Shown here piece after piece: positions 22,954-33,827 of a stretch of 64,000 nt of DNA. Made by a program: the position numbers and the translations under genes. The stretch lies in contig JAIVFH010000075.1 of assembly GCA_025765595.1 (NCBI GenBank), forward strand, positions 1-64,000, written 5' to 3'. How positions within the stretch are numbered: the stretch's first letter is position 1; the number at the start of each line of letters is the position of its first letter. This DNA is from Obelidium mucronatum. Its lineage: Eukaryota > Chytridiomycota > Chytridiomycetes > Chytridiales > Chytriomycetaceae. The notes beneath the pieces were generated by a model. It was not told the origin of the DNA and made no database searches. It was given only the letters and a program-made list of their open reading frames with translations.

Positions 22954-23031
22954 GCGCTCGTTTCAAGTCAAGCATTGGATTATTATTTTTTTTTTTGTTT
23001 CTTTTTTTTTCTGCAACCAAAAAAAAAAATC

Positions 23032-24407
23032 ATGAGGTCTTTGGAAGCGTTGCAAGCGTCGATCGACGCTTTGGTGGATCTGATTCCAGTCAAAGATTAC
23101 GTTGTAGCAGCTTCATCGAACGCATATGAAGACGACAGTGTCCCTGCGAAGGAAAAGGTGAATTTTTTGCAAGAGTGTTTATACACAGGACTTAAACTTG
23201 AACCAAAAGAAACAACTAGCGACCCACAATGCAAAGAAACAAGTTGCCCCAAAGCAAGCCATAAAAGAAGCTACAAAGAAAGCTCGCAAGTGGAAGGTAC
23301 AACGAGATTTTTGTTGTTTTTGAACTGTTGAGTTTTCTTCTCTCCCTCTGTTTGTTTTCTTGACAACACTTTTGATTTTAGCTTGATCCCGAAAGTGACG
23401 CACAGATTAGTACATCTGTTGCTATTTCTCAACAACAACAAGAACAACCACAGCAAAACACTGGTGGGCCAACATCAATTCATGATTTGCGTGATAAAGT
23501 CAAAGCAAAGATTGCGGATATGAAGAGAATGAGGGGTATGGCCGTGGAAGAAAATAGGAACAAGCAATTGATGGAGGTAGTTTTTGGGTTGGAATTCCTT
23601 AGTGAGAGAGAAACTAAATGTGTGTCATCAAAGAACGGACAGATTTCTTCATCCGCTGAACCTGGAAAGAAGCTCCCAACCCCGAAAAGTAGGCAAGAAA
23701 TCTTGGAGAAGAGACTGAAAAAGCGCAAAGATCGAAAGGAGGAAGTTCTTAAAAAGAAGAAGGGTGAGGGCATGATTGGAACGGCCGGAGCTGGTTCCAA
23801 GGATGTCGCAGCTAGATTGGGGAAAGCTGCATTGGGAGAGGTAGAGACCATTCCATTCTGGGCGAATATATATGTAATTGAACTTCTTTAGGATACTATG
23901 GACTTTTCTCGTTTGAGCTTTGGTGAACGGAACGGAAAGTCCAAAAAGGATGACACTATTAGTGGAGCGACTGGACTGACGAATAAGCAACATCGACTAA
24001 ACAAGAAGCACCATGACCCTAAATCCTTATTGAACAAACTCCAAAATGATGCCAAGAAGCTGACTGAAATGGCAACAACAAACCCGGAAAAGCATGCGGC
24101 GATAGTGGAAAAAAGCAAGTGGGATAAGGCCAGTGCTATGGCGGGAGGGGAGGTGGTTCGAGACGATGTTAAGCTTGTGAAAAAGACAGTCAAGAGACTG
24201 GAAAAGAAGAAGGTGAAGAGTCACAATGAGTGGAAAAATAGGAAAGACTCTGTGACAAAGAGTATCAGTGATCGGGACAAGAAGAGAGAAGCGAATCTGA
24301 AGGCACGTTCAGATGGAAAGAAGATGGGAGTTAAGAAAGGTTCTGGTGTTAAAAAGGGTGGCGGTACCAAGAAGCGGGCCGGTTTTGAAGGTGGCAGGAG
24401 AAAATGA
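23032..24407 (+). CDS. SURF6/Rrp14 ribosome-biogenesis protein
   Basis: Exons 23032-23157, 23189-23296, 23382-23840 and 23892-24407 give about 402 aa; a further 57-nt in-frame intron within exon 3 (after QLME) is possible. The first intron is only 31 nt but is required: it joins to the frame reading KKARKWKLDPESDAQ. The C-terminal half is the SURF6 domain, rich in Lys, with SRQEILEKRLKKRKDRKEE, DFSRLSFGERNGKSKKD, KSKWDKASAMAGGEVVRDD and KRLEKKKVKSHNEWKNR. Members work in the nucleolus in early pre-rRNA processing for both subunits. The basic tail (KKGGGTKKRAGFEGGRRK) fits nucleolar targeting. Confidence 0.9.
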
Positions 24408-24456
24408 GACTGCAATAAAATGGGTTGAATTTTGTCCTTTTTCTTCTTTTCAAAAG

Positions 24457-26089
24457 ATGTCTGGATATTCAAGTAACACCGGTGGATTTGCCCGGGCAGC
24501 TGCGGCAGCAGCTTTTGCCGCGCATGAAGAGAGCGAGCGCTTAGCTGAAGAAAGCCGTATCAAGGGCACGTTCAACCGCGAGCCAACTCCGCTCTCGAAG
24601 ACCATCCAAAGCAACAAGGACTCGACCCTCCTCGAGCGCGTGCTGGATCCCAACGCAGACTTTACCGTCGACTTGGACGGCATTGATGCATCCAAGCTGG
24701 AAACTGTTCCTGTCACTAGCGTGTTGCTGGATGCCCAAGTGGTCTTGGCCATCGTCAAGGCAGCTGGAACCAGCCAGTCGTTCAGTTCAAATGCCAATAG
24801 CAGCAGTGGCAACCAACAAACCGCATCATCTACATCTCTTGCCGTGCCGCATGGTATCCTGCTTGGTCTTGATATTGCTGGTGTGCTAGAAGTCTCAAAC
24901 TCAATTGCTTCGATTGGTGCTAATGTATGTATGCCCCGATTTGTGCCGTTTCGTAGATTTACTGGTCTGATGTAGGCGCCAATTCTTGAAGACGGCTCAG
25001 TTGCTCCGGGTCCCGCTGGAGACCACCAACAACGGATGCTTGACGGTCTTGCACGTCTTGGATTTGATACAAATATTGTTGGACTCTATGTCGCTGCGAA
25101 TATGGGCTCCTTCTGGTCTCAGCAGCTGCTTGAGTCCGTGTACAGACACCAAAAGGCAAACCCTCAAAGCGTTCTCATTGTGTAATTCCTTCCAAAAACA
25201 ACAAGTTGTATGTCTGCTAATCCAGTTTTCAGGTATGACCCATTGCGTTCAGCTCAAGGAAACTTGTCCCTCAGAGCATTGCGTCTTTCCGCATCAACAA
25301 TTTCTCTTATGGCGTCCAAGAAGTTTACGATGGACTCTATCCAATCTGCCAATGCTACACCTTCATCCCTCTTTGAAAGTCTCCCACTCCGGATCAAAAA
25401 TTCATCTCTTGTTAATGTTATGCTCAACAATTTGGATTTGTCTCTCCTGGCCTCTCTCAATGCCTCGCTCGAATCGTCGTCATTTTCCGGTTCATTGAGT
25501 ACTACTGCCGCAACTGTTAATGCAACTGGTGTTGGTGCATCGTCATCAAAGCATACCACAGCCGGTCAGCAGCAAGATCCGTTGCTTTCTCAACAATCAT
25601 TGGCGAACTTCTTACTTCTGAGTCCAAATTATGAAGCTCTGGATCTTGGTGCCGGAGAGTCGTACCTAGAGAAGCATTTGGAGGCTCTCTGTGACGCCGT
25701 CGATGACTATGGACAGGAGCAATGGAGATGGCAGGGTGAGTTTGACATTTTTCAAGAAGCCAAAAGTTCTGATTGCTGAGTTTTTTTTTTGTTTATGTCC
25801 AGGGTGGAACCGTTCCTTGCAAAAGGAGCAGCAAAAGGCCACATTGACTGCTGCGAAAAAGAGAGCGGAAAACGTGGCGCGAGAATCAAGTGGACAAAAC
25901 CCTTTGTACACTGAAGCTGATATTGCTACCCCACCAGCGTCTTTGACTCGTGTTGTGGCCAACGAACCAAGCCGGTTGGAAACATTGGTGCTGTCTGGGC
26001 AGGTTGACACTTGGTGCAAGCAGATAAATGGGTTTGCGGGTCCAGGCCTGACCAAGATGTATTTGACGAAGGCGGTTTCGCGGGGATGA
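24457..26089 (+). CDS. Translation initiation factor eIF3 subunit h (MPN domain)
   Basis: Exons 24457-24924, 24976-25181, 25233-25735 and 25803-26089 sum to 1464 nt (487 aa). The MPN region starts at VTSVLLDAQVVLAIVKAAG, contains HGILLGLDIAGVLEVSNS, RLGFDTNIVGLYVAANMGSF and SVLIVYDPLRSAQGNLSLRA, all matching eIF3h, and lacks the catalytic JAMM histidines, as eIF3h does. The C-terminus GQVDTWCKQINGFAGPGL matches the eIF3h end. An Ala-rich N-terminal extension (RAAAAAAFAAHEESERLAEE) and a Ser/Thr/Gln insert around residues 330-370 are lineage features. eIF3h works in the 43S pre-initiation complex. The start lies 50 nt after the SURF6 stop codon. Confidence 0.92.
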
Positions 26090-26209
26090 TGAGGTTGTGG
26101 GCGTTGCCGTGGTGGCGGATGAGAACGAGTATACTGTAGTTGGGGATTGCGACATAAACCCCATTCTTTTTGTTTTATGACTTATTTATCAATCAGAATA
26201 AGTCCGAAA

Positions 26210-29200
26210 ATGGAATCCCAGCATCGCCACCAGATTCTCCTTGTGCCCGAAACGCCGCAGCGGCCGACGACTGCGCTCGACTTTGCGAACGCGCGGCCGA
26301 GTTTCGCGGTGCCCGCGACGCCGGCGGCGAAGCCGCAGCCGCAGCTGCAGCGGCAGCCGAAGGCAGACACCAGCAGCAGCCACAGCAGCCACGCCGTGCG
26401 CGTGTTCCTTCGGCTGCGGCGCGCGGCGGCGGCGCTGCCGCGGGTTCTTGTCGCAGCGCCGGGCGGCGGCAACAAAATCGCGCTTGTTTCGAACGAGGCC
26501 GAAGTGTTTTCGTTCGACGAAGTTTTTGCCGAAGACGCCGACGACGAGCACGGTGAGTGAGTGGCCGAACACGAAGAAAGCGCTGACTCAGCATGCTTCG
26601 CTTAGTCTTCCGGACGGCGGCGCTGCCGCTGCTGGTGCGCCTCGTCGAAACAGAAACAGAGACCGACGAGCTCATCATGGCCTACGGGCCCTCGGGCTCG
26701 GGAAAGACCCACACGCTCGATAGGATTATTGAAAAGTCGTTGCATTTCCTGTTGGGTCGGATGGACAAGTTTCTGAACGGAATACAACCGCAAAGTGCAT
26801 CAGTGATGCCAGTAGGGTGGAATAAGTGGGGTTTTATCGATGCCACACATGCAGCAAATAAACTAGCAGCCGGGGAGGCAGAAGTATGTACGCTTTGGAT
26901 GTCTGTAATGGAGGTATATACTTGCATGTATTGTTTACTTCCCACTCAACTACCGCTTCTCTCAGATTTATAATGACAAGGTTTGAGCTTGGAATGATGT
27001 TTTGTCACTAACGTGACTGCTGAAGTGTTTTGATCTCCTGGAAGAAGCTACATCTTCCAAACCAGGAAAGCAATCTGTTGGATCCAGACTTCGAGTAATC
27101 GACGGAAATCCAGTTAAGTATCCTGCATTTGCTGCACCAAAGCAAACTATTGATCCCTTTTAAATAACAGGTGCTGAAAAACTCGAAAGAAATCCAAATA
27201 CGCGACTACAGGCAAGCCATGGATTTGATCAAACGCGTCAATGCCTTTCGAGAAACGGCGGAAACAAAAGTGAATCGAACATCATCGCGGGGCCATCTGA
27301 TCACAACATTGAAATTATTGCGATTTTCTGGCGACAGCAAAAATGTATGCCTTTGACTTTTTTCTCTTATTTGTTTACGTCTCATCACAGCATTTTCAGC
27401 ACCCAATAATAAGTAGAATTTCAATTGCAGATTTAGCCGGATCAGAGAATAGTAAAAAAACAGGTGCTGAAGGTGAAACCTTGAAAGAAGCCGGTGAAAT
27501 AAATCAAAGTTTATTTGTAAGTCAATCAATCTAGTGTAAGTGAATAACAATCTGACTTTTTCTTTTCAGCATTTAAGTGAATGTGTTAAAGCAATGGTTC
27601 GGATACAAAAATCCAAGAAAACTTCAGCAACAATCCCATTTCGAAACAATCAATTAACTGTCGCCTTGCAACCGTTTTTCCGAAATGGTCTTGTTACTTT
27701 TGTCTTCCATGTGAATCCTGCCAATGAAGAGCAGACGAAAATGGCTCTTGACTTCAGCCAACAATCATGTCAACTCGTAACATATCATCCTACTATTTCA
27801 AAGCCTTCTCTTGGGAGCGGGATGCGCGATGATCTGGGTGGGTGTTGTATAAGTCTGTTGTGAAAAATTTTCTCCTTTTTTTTTTTTAAGAAAATCAATC
27901 CAACAGACTTGCAAAAGGCCATCTATGAGCGTGAAATCCTTCGCCTTAATACCCAAGTTTCCCATATGGAGCGTGAAAGAGATGCATCTCTGGCGCGAAC
28001 AAGGGATATGGAGCTTGCCCGACAAGAACTTTCAGACAAGATGCACCTTCTCCTTGCATCAAACGCTTCCGAAGAAGAGCATTGGAAGACGGAATATTTG
28101 AGAATGGTGGAAGAAAATCTGGCTCACCAGCGTGATTTGCGTGTTCGGGCGGAGAAGGAAATTCAAGATCGATATGATTTTAAAGTGGGACTGCTAATGG
28201 ACAGAATCGAAGAGGTTTGGGCTCTTTTCTCTCTCGCTCTCTCTCTCACTACCCTACATTTCGATGATTTAATATTTTCTCACTGATTTTTCATACAGAT
28301 GGATGCTGAAAACGAACAGAAAGAGATTGAATATCAGCAGCTACAAGAGGAAAAAGAAAACGAGATATCTGCTCTTGAGACACGCCTGGCAGACGTTTTA
28401 GATAAAAATCGTGTTTTGATGGTGAGATTGGCAGTGCAATAACTCTCCTAATGTTTTATACCAGCAACAACTTCAACAAGTGGCCCCTGCCGCAGAATGC
28501 TCATTTTGCGTCTCTGCTGGACGAGAACTGGAGCTATCATCCAAAAAGTTGGCTTTGTTGGAGGCACAAAACACTCAAAATATTCTTGCGATTGAATCTT
28601 CAAATGCAAAAATATTAGAATTAGATCAATCTCTGAAAGTCCAGGTGACTTTTCCATCCATATTTTGAGTTGTTATTTAATTTTGACCGATTCTTAGACC
28701 CAACCAACTCACACCTCCGCCGTATCTACTTCAACAAGCGATCTCACTTCCAATTATACTGTATCTACTTCAACAATCGATCTCGCTTCCAGCTGTACCA
28801 TATCTACTTCAACAAACGACCTTACTCCCACTCACAAATCCACGCAAGTCATGATTCCATCTTGGGAAGCATGCACTCAGACTGACCTGGAATCACAGAC
28901 TCAAACTATTCAGTCATTTATTTCTAGAAGTGATGTTGGTGTGAATACCGATTGGGAGACTTCTATGGACTTCGACTACAAGAATGCATGTCTCCGAAAA
29001 TCAGCCCGATTGGAAGATACAATGGTCCAGAATGCAGAGTGGAACGAGGACCCACTACCTTCTTCATGCTCTCCAGAATCGGTTCCGACTCGCAGAATTA
29101 CTGAGTCATTAGTTGGTAATACCATGGATGTTCAAGAAGTTGAGGGTCCCAAGTTTGTGCGCCGTCGAAGCTCTAATCGACTTTCGAGACCAGTTGAACG

Positions 29201-29705
29201 AAGATCATTAACTCAGTCTTCGTCTCAGCCATTAATGCCTGTATTACAACCAATATCGCAGTTGTGGGCATCTTCAGCAAATACTACTACTACTACCACT
29301 ACCACTGCCCCCACAGGAGGAAGGCGGAAACGCACAGTTATTGCTGCCCTCCAAGCCGAAAGTCGGGAGCAGATTGATATCTTTGAAAAATCTTCAGCGT
29401 CCAAAGCTACAAATATATCTGTGGCCAATATCCAGGAGCTATTTACTCAAGACTCTGCTCAAAAAGGGGAAACGAGGCTCCGGAGGATATCAAACACGAA
29501 AGTGACCAGCAGCAAGTTACCGAATGCCATGAAAACGGAGGAGGCATCTCGCTGCACCCAAGAAGACGAAGAAGTAACCAGCGCAACGTATGACGAGTCT
29601 TGTCCCAAAAAAAAGAGACGGTTGCGAGTGGAGAAGACATTTTTACCTCCTGTGGAAGATAGCCCTGCACCACCTAAATCTAAAAAGCGAAACACAAGAA
29701 AATAA
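26210..29705 (+). CDS. Kinesin motor protein, possibly kinesin-6-like
   Basis: Multi-exon gene with an N-terminal motor: P-loop [14 protein letters not shown], a [14 protein letters not shown] region across introns, switch [14 protein letters not shown], switch [21 protein letters not shown], then [17 protein letters not shown] and [16 protein letters not shown]. The motor is followed by coiled coil ([20 protein letters not shown] and on), a Cys pair ([14 protein letters not shown]), a Thr/Ser tandem repeat at 28715-28832 and a basic, disordered tail ending KSKKRNTRK. Motors of this class move along microtubules; a mitotic role is inferred from the tail style and slightly divergent P-loop. 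The switch I Arg-Gly (SSRGH rather than SSRSH) is unusual. The first exon is very GC-rich. It ends 136 bp from the convergent cyclin gene. Confidence 0.85.
28715..28832 (+). repeat. 39-nt coding tandem repeat, three units, in kinesin tail
   Basis: Three adjacent units each encode a 13-residue motif: [26 protein letters not shown] and [13 protein letters not shown]. The DNA is similarly repeated (TCTACTTCAACAAnCGAT). They keep the reading frame. Confidence 0.85.
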
Positions 29706-29841
29706 AACTTAAGGATAATTTTTTCTAATCTGAAATCTGCTGTATTACAAAGATAATTTGCAGTAATTTTGAACAATAATACACCGAGGCAAATAAAAAC
29801 AAAACTTTATACAATTAAATTTCTCTTGGTTCAACCAACAG

Positions 29842-31615
29842 TTATTGAAGAAGGTCCCCATCACAATCCAAAATCTGAAAATCATCATCTTCCTCATCTT
29901 TCGTTCCAGGAATATCATCCAGAAAGAGGTGACTTAACCCAATCAATTCCACCGCAGAGTCCTGCCCCCTCTCAATGTCCAAATGGGAGCGAAATACCCG
30001 CATCCTCACTTGTTCTTCCAGTTCAGGAACAGTCACATTCTCGGCTGCAACGGCCGCCTCTGCAACAGCAATAATTTCGGCTTTTTTGGACTCTGACATG
30101 GCCACCAGTCGGTTCCTTGTTATCACAGTGGAATAATCGACACTATTCACTAGGGAATCAGTATCTGCGTAAATGATTTCCCGAACAAGATTGCGCTTGA
30201 GACGTATTCCATACAGTTGCGCGGATTGATGATTCTGGAGCTGCTGGTAATTATTTTCCGATTCGTCGATGAGTGGTGGATTTGTTGGAAGAGGGGTGAG
30301 CTTCTCCTCTTCTTCTTGGACAGGGTTATTACTATCACCCCAACAAACCCAGCATCCACTTCCGGAAACCTCTTGCTCCCGCCCGATAGAAGTGACAGCG
30401 CCAGCCAAACCAGTGCCGTCATCACTACAGCAAAGTTCAGCCAACCCATTGGCAACGTTATCACAAAACCGCCTCCATTCCAGCCGCGACATGCTTGCCC
30501 CGACATTAAAATCCAAAATCGCCAGCATTGCTCGTTCCAATAAATTCACGTCTTCGACTGTCGTGCATATTCCTTGAGCCACAGCCTTCCACGCTTGGTT
30601 GTCATATGTATCATCGTAAAGAACTTTGGCGCTAATAATGAGGGATCCTAATAAAAGCCGGTGCATCAAGAATGTGTAATTCCGACTGCATTCGGGGTTC
30701 TTCAATGTTCTTAATGTGGGATGTAGGTGGTGGATGTTATGCAATAGATGTAGGGCATGCACAAATGAGCTGTGGCTTAGTTGAGTTCGTTTCATGAGTT
30801 TCGCGATAAACTGTTTCAGAGGAGGTGGTGGTTGTGGTGGGATCTGGTGCTGATTTAATGTAGGTAAGCTGCATGGAGGCGATGATATAGTGATGGCGGG
30901 AAGAGGGAGTGGTTGGTAACTGTCAATAGAAGGTGGATTTATAGTTGGTGGCTCTTTTACTTTCACAGATTCTGAAGTATCCGCGAAATATCTGTATGAG
31001 GGATCCATAAAGTAGAGGATCGGATTGAAGCTGTCAGAGGGGTGAGTTGCCAGGTGTTCGTGTGGTGGCACGGATTCTGATTCAAATAGACGCGGCAGCA
31101 TTGCACACGCATAGTCTAGCACCACAATTTAACAAGCTTAATAACTTATATATCATTTGGCTGAGATGGTGGCGCAGCTTACCGACGAGCTCTCCAAGTA
31201 AATGCGATGGGGGTGTTTGTGGAATATATTCGTATCGGCTGGACTCGTCGGCTCCTCGCTTCGCGCTGTTTCTCAAGCCGGCATTCAGAATCGCATGCGG
31301 CTTGGGGGGCAGCGGCGGGCGGATCTCCGAAGTTTCGCATTCGGACTGTGGCGGAATCATGCCTGGGCTGAGCTTGACGGCCACGTCTTCGAGCCGCGGC
31401 CACTGCGCCACAGCATCAGCAGCAACAGCAGCAGAAACATCAGATTCCTTCGACCGAAAGATTGCCGCTATTGTCTGAGGCGATGGCGCGGGTGCTGCTT
31501 GGGTTTCCGGTGGACGTGGCACTCCCACGGGCGAAGCAGCGGGTGATTCCTTCGGAACAATACTCGTCCCCTTCTTCTGGTGGTGGCCAAACAGGTTGAA
31601 GCGAAGGTGATGCAT
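29842..31615 (-). CDS. PHO80-type cyclin, 568 aa, 2 exons
   Basis: Exons 31183-31615 and 29842-31115 sum to 1707 nt. The cyclin box lies around residues 250-350: HSSFVHALHLLHNIHHLHP, FLMHRLLLGSLIISAKVLYD, DTYDNQAWKAVAQGI and NLLERAMLAILDFNVGASMS. This matches the PHO80/PCL group, which activates Pho85-type cyclin-dependent kinases in phosphate and cell-cycle control. N-terminal about 150 residues are Pro/Ala-rich and disordered; the C-terminal region is acidic and ends DEEDDDFQILDCDGDLLQ. The first exon joins through GELV|DYACAML with a 67-nt intron. The kinase partner is not in the window. Confidence 0.85.
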
Positions 31616-31735
31616 TGTCAATTGTTGTTCAGAATTCCAAGCTTCTTCTCCCACTCTCTTTTTTTTCCCATCTCCATCAAGGTTTATTCAGGCACAAACT
31701 AAACGAAAAGAAAGAATCCCAGCTCATCAAGCCCA

Positions 31736-33761
31736 TCAATGCCTAATTGAAAGAATAGACGATTTTTGAGCACAAAACGTTAATAAAATAAAAAATAGGC
31801 TCAACTTGTGAAAGCAGCTACGACATTGACCAGGTTTGAATGCGTTTTCAATAAATTCCGTGCAGCCGCAACTGCATGCGGGAGGATCGGCATCAACGCT
31901 ACTACTGTTACGATAGTTCGATTCTTCGTGGTGATAGCTGGGTCGTGATGGTACAATGCTTGCTCGTGCGGGAACAGCTGCAGACGATTGGAATGATCTC
32001 CCACCACTACCAAATGGCCCACTATTATTGCTGCCACCACTTCCAAAAGCACCACTGTTGTGAGAAGGAGCCAATCGAGGCGAAGCTGACGTTGAAGTTG
32101 GAGGTAGTGGTGCAATGGTAGAACTTGGCCGGGCTGGTTCTACTACTTCACAATAATTTGCTGGGAACATTCCCCGCTGACCAGAACCATCCGCCAATTC
32201 CCCAATCCACCATCCTTCGTCGACTTCTTCGACAACGTTGATCAAATCGCCTTTTCGGACTAGGAAAACGATTAGAATTATCTTTCTACTAATGCATCAC
32301 TCAACTTGACAGCTCCCCAGGTCCTTCTGCATCGAACTGGTATAGCGCCCTTGTCTGTTTTTGATTTTTCGAGGCTGGAAAAAGGTCAATTCACGTACAA
32401 TAAAATCAACCACTTACGGAGTGGGTCGCGATTTGGAAGTGGTGGCGGAGCAGCGTGTCCTGTGTGTCCTGCACCAAAGGCAAATCCGCTGTTACTTCGT
32501 GCCAATCTACCCACTGATGCTGCGGATCCACCCAAAGGAGGGGTCACAGCAGGAGTATGCGAGATCGACGAGTCCCGGTTTCCAGAATCATACATTGATG
32601 ATGCAGATGAAATTGAGCGCTTGAATTCTGCTTTACTCGTTGCCGACCGGGCTCTTGGAATACTATCATCGTCGTATCAGAGAAATGACAAACTTACGAA
32701 AATACTCACCCAGCAAACTCTTTCTGTAACTTCAATAAAGTCTCCAATCCTGCTTGGAAATACTCAACTTCAGAATCGACAAATCGGCATAATTCGGACA
32801 GTTGATTTTCCTCATTCGCATTCAACGCAATCATTCCGGCAGTGATATCCTGAAGAGTCTCCTCGTACTTTGTCTGTGCAACTCGAACATCTTCTTCTAG
32901 CGCGGGCGTCGGTGTTTTGGCTTTCTGGGCCTTGTTCAACTTCGCATCATAATCCAGGCGCCGGTTTTCAAGTTTCGTTTTCAGTTTCTAGAGTCGATGT
33001 TTAGGGGTAAGAATTGGAACAGAAGCGAAAAATATCAACCTGATATTCCTTGACTTGCTGCATTTGCTGAGACATCTCTTCACCATAACCGTCCTTGACT
33101 GAGTTAATAAAGGCTCGTTGAAGATTGGCCAATTCTGCATGAGCATCTCCAAATTGAATTAATGACTTCGCTGGAATGAGAAAGTGGTCTGATCAATTAA
33201 GGCACTTCCACAGCAAGGATCACTCAACAATAAGCAGAGGCCTCTAAAGTAGTTCCAACAGAAGTCATCACAGATCCAAACATATCCATTGGAGAACGAT
33301 CCTTTTCTTTGCCATCGCCTTTGCCTACAAAGAGGCTATCAACATGTGTCTTCTTATGATTAAATTACTCACTCATTGACTTGATAAAGTTGTGAAGCTG
33401 ATGCTCAAGCTTTTCGTATTGATCTTTGCGCTCTTCGGTGACATATTCCAACTGCTTGAATTCATCCGATGTCTCTGTTTTCAATTTAACACAATCAAAA
33501 CCCATCATAGCACTTACCAGTACGCTGCGAACCACCGAGCTTCTCCCCTATAATCAAAGCGGATCATATTATATCTTAGGATGATGAGCAGCATGCATTT
33601 CTCAGGAACAAACCAGTCCACTATCAACATTGATGAGGTTTAGTTACCAAAGCCAATCCAAACCATTAGATCAAAGAGTCCGAAAGTAAACAGAGCAATT
33701 TTAAAACCAGAAACGGATGTCTTACTTGCTTGAATTGACCCAGTTTCTTCCCGATATTCAT
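31736..33761 (-). CDS. Endophilin-like BAR and SH3 protein with C-terminal Cys motif
   Basis: Many short exons starting MNIGKKLGQFKQ at 33761. The BAR part includes SDEFKQLEYVTEERKDQYEK, KDRSPMDMFGSVMTSVG, AKSLIQFGDAHAELANLQRA, KLENRRLDYDAKLNKAQKAK and ELCRFVDSEVEYFQAGLETL, the pattern of endophilin-type N-BAR dimers that bind curved membrane. A Ser/Gly-rich linker precedes an SH3 domain (ALYQFDAEGPGELS, then KGDLINVVEEVDEGWWIGEL and RGMFPANYCEVV), intact in its ALYxF, WW and P..YV positions. After another Ser/Gly-rich stretch the protein ends with a compact motif CSCGCTEFIENAFKPGQCRS followed by CFHKH through a last small intron, probably zinc-binding. A role in endocytosis or actin-linked membrane remodelling is inferred. 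It lies 66 bp from the dynein stop. Confidence 0.8.
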
Positions 33762-33827
33762 TCTGTTGCAATTTCGAAAGATACTTTTATTATTATTATT
33801 TTACTGTAAAATTACTTATTATTATTT

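Noticed and set aside
26182..26723. Long overlapping open frames on both strands in GC-rich segments (also 48.1-48.8, 54.3-54.9 and 61.9-62.4 kb)
   Set aside because: High GC removes stop codons in all frames. Only the frames continuous with kinesin, Raptor, coiled-coil and COQ9 domains are supported.
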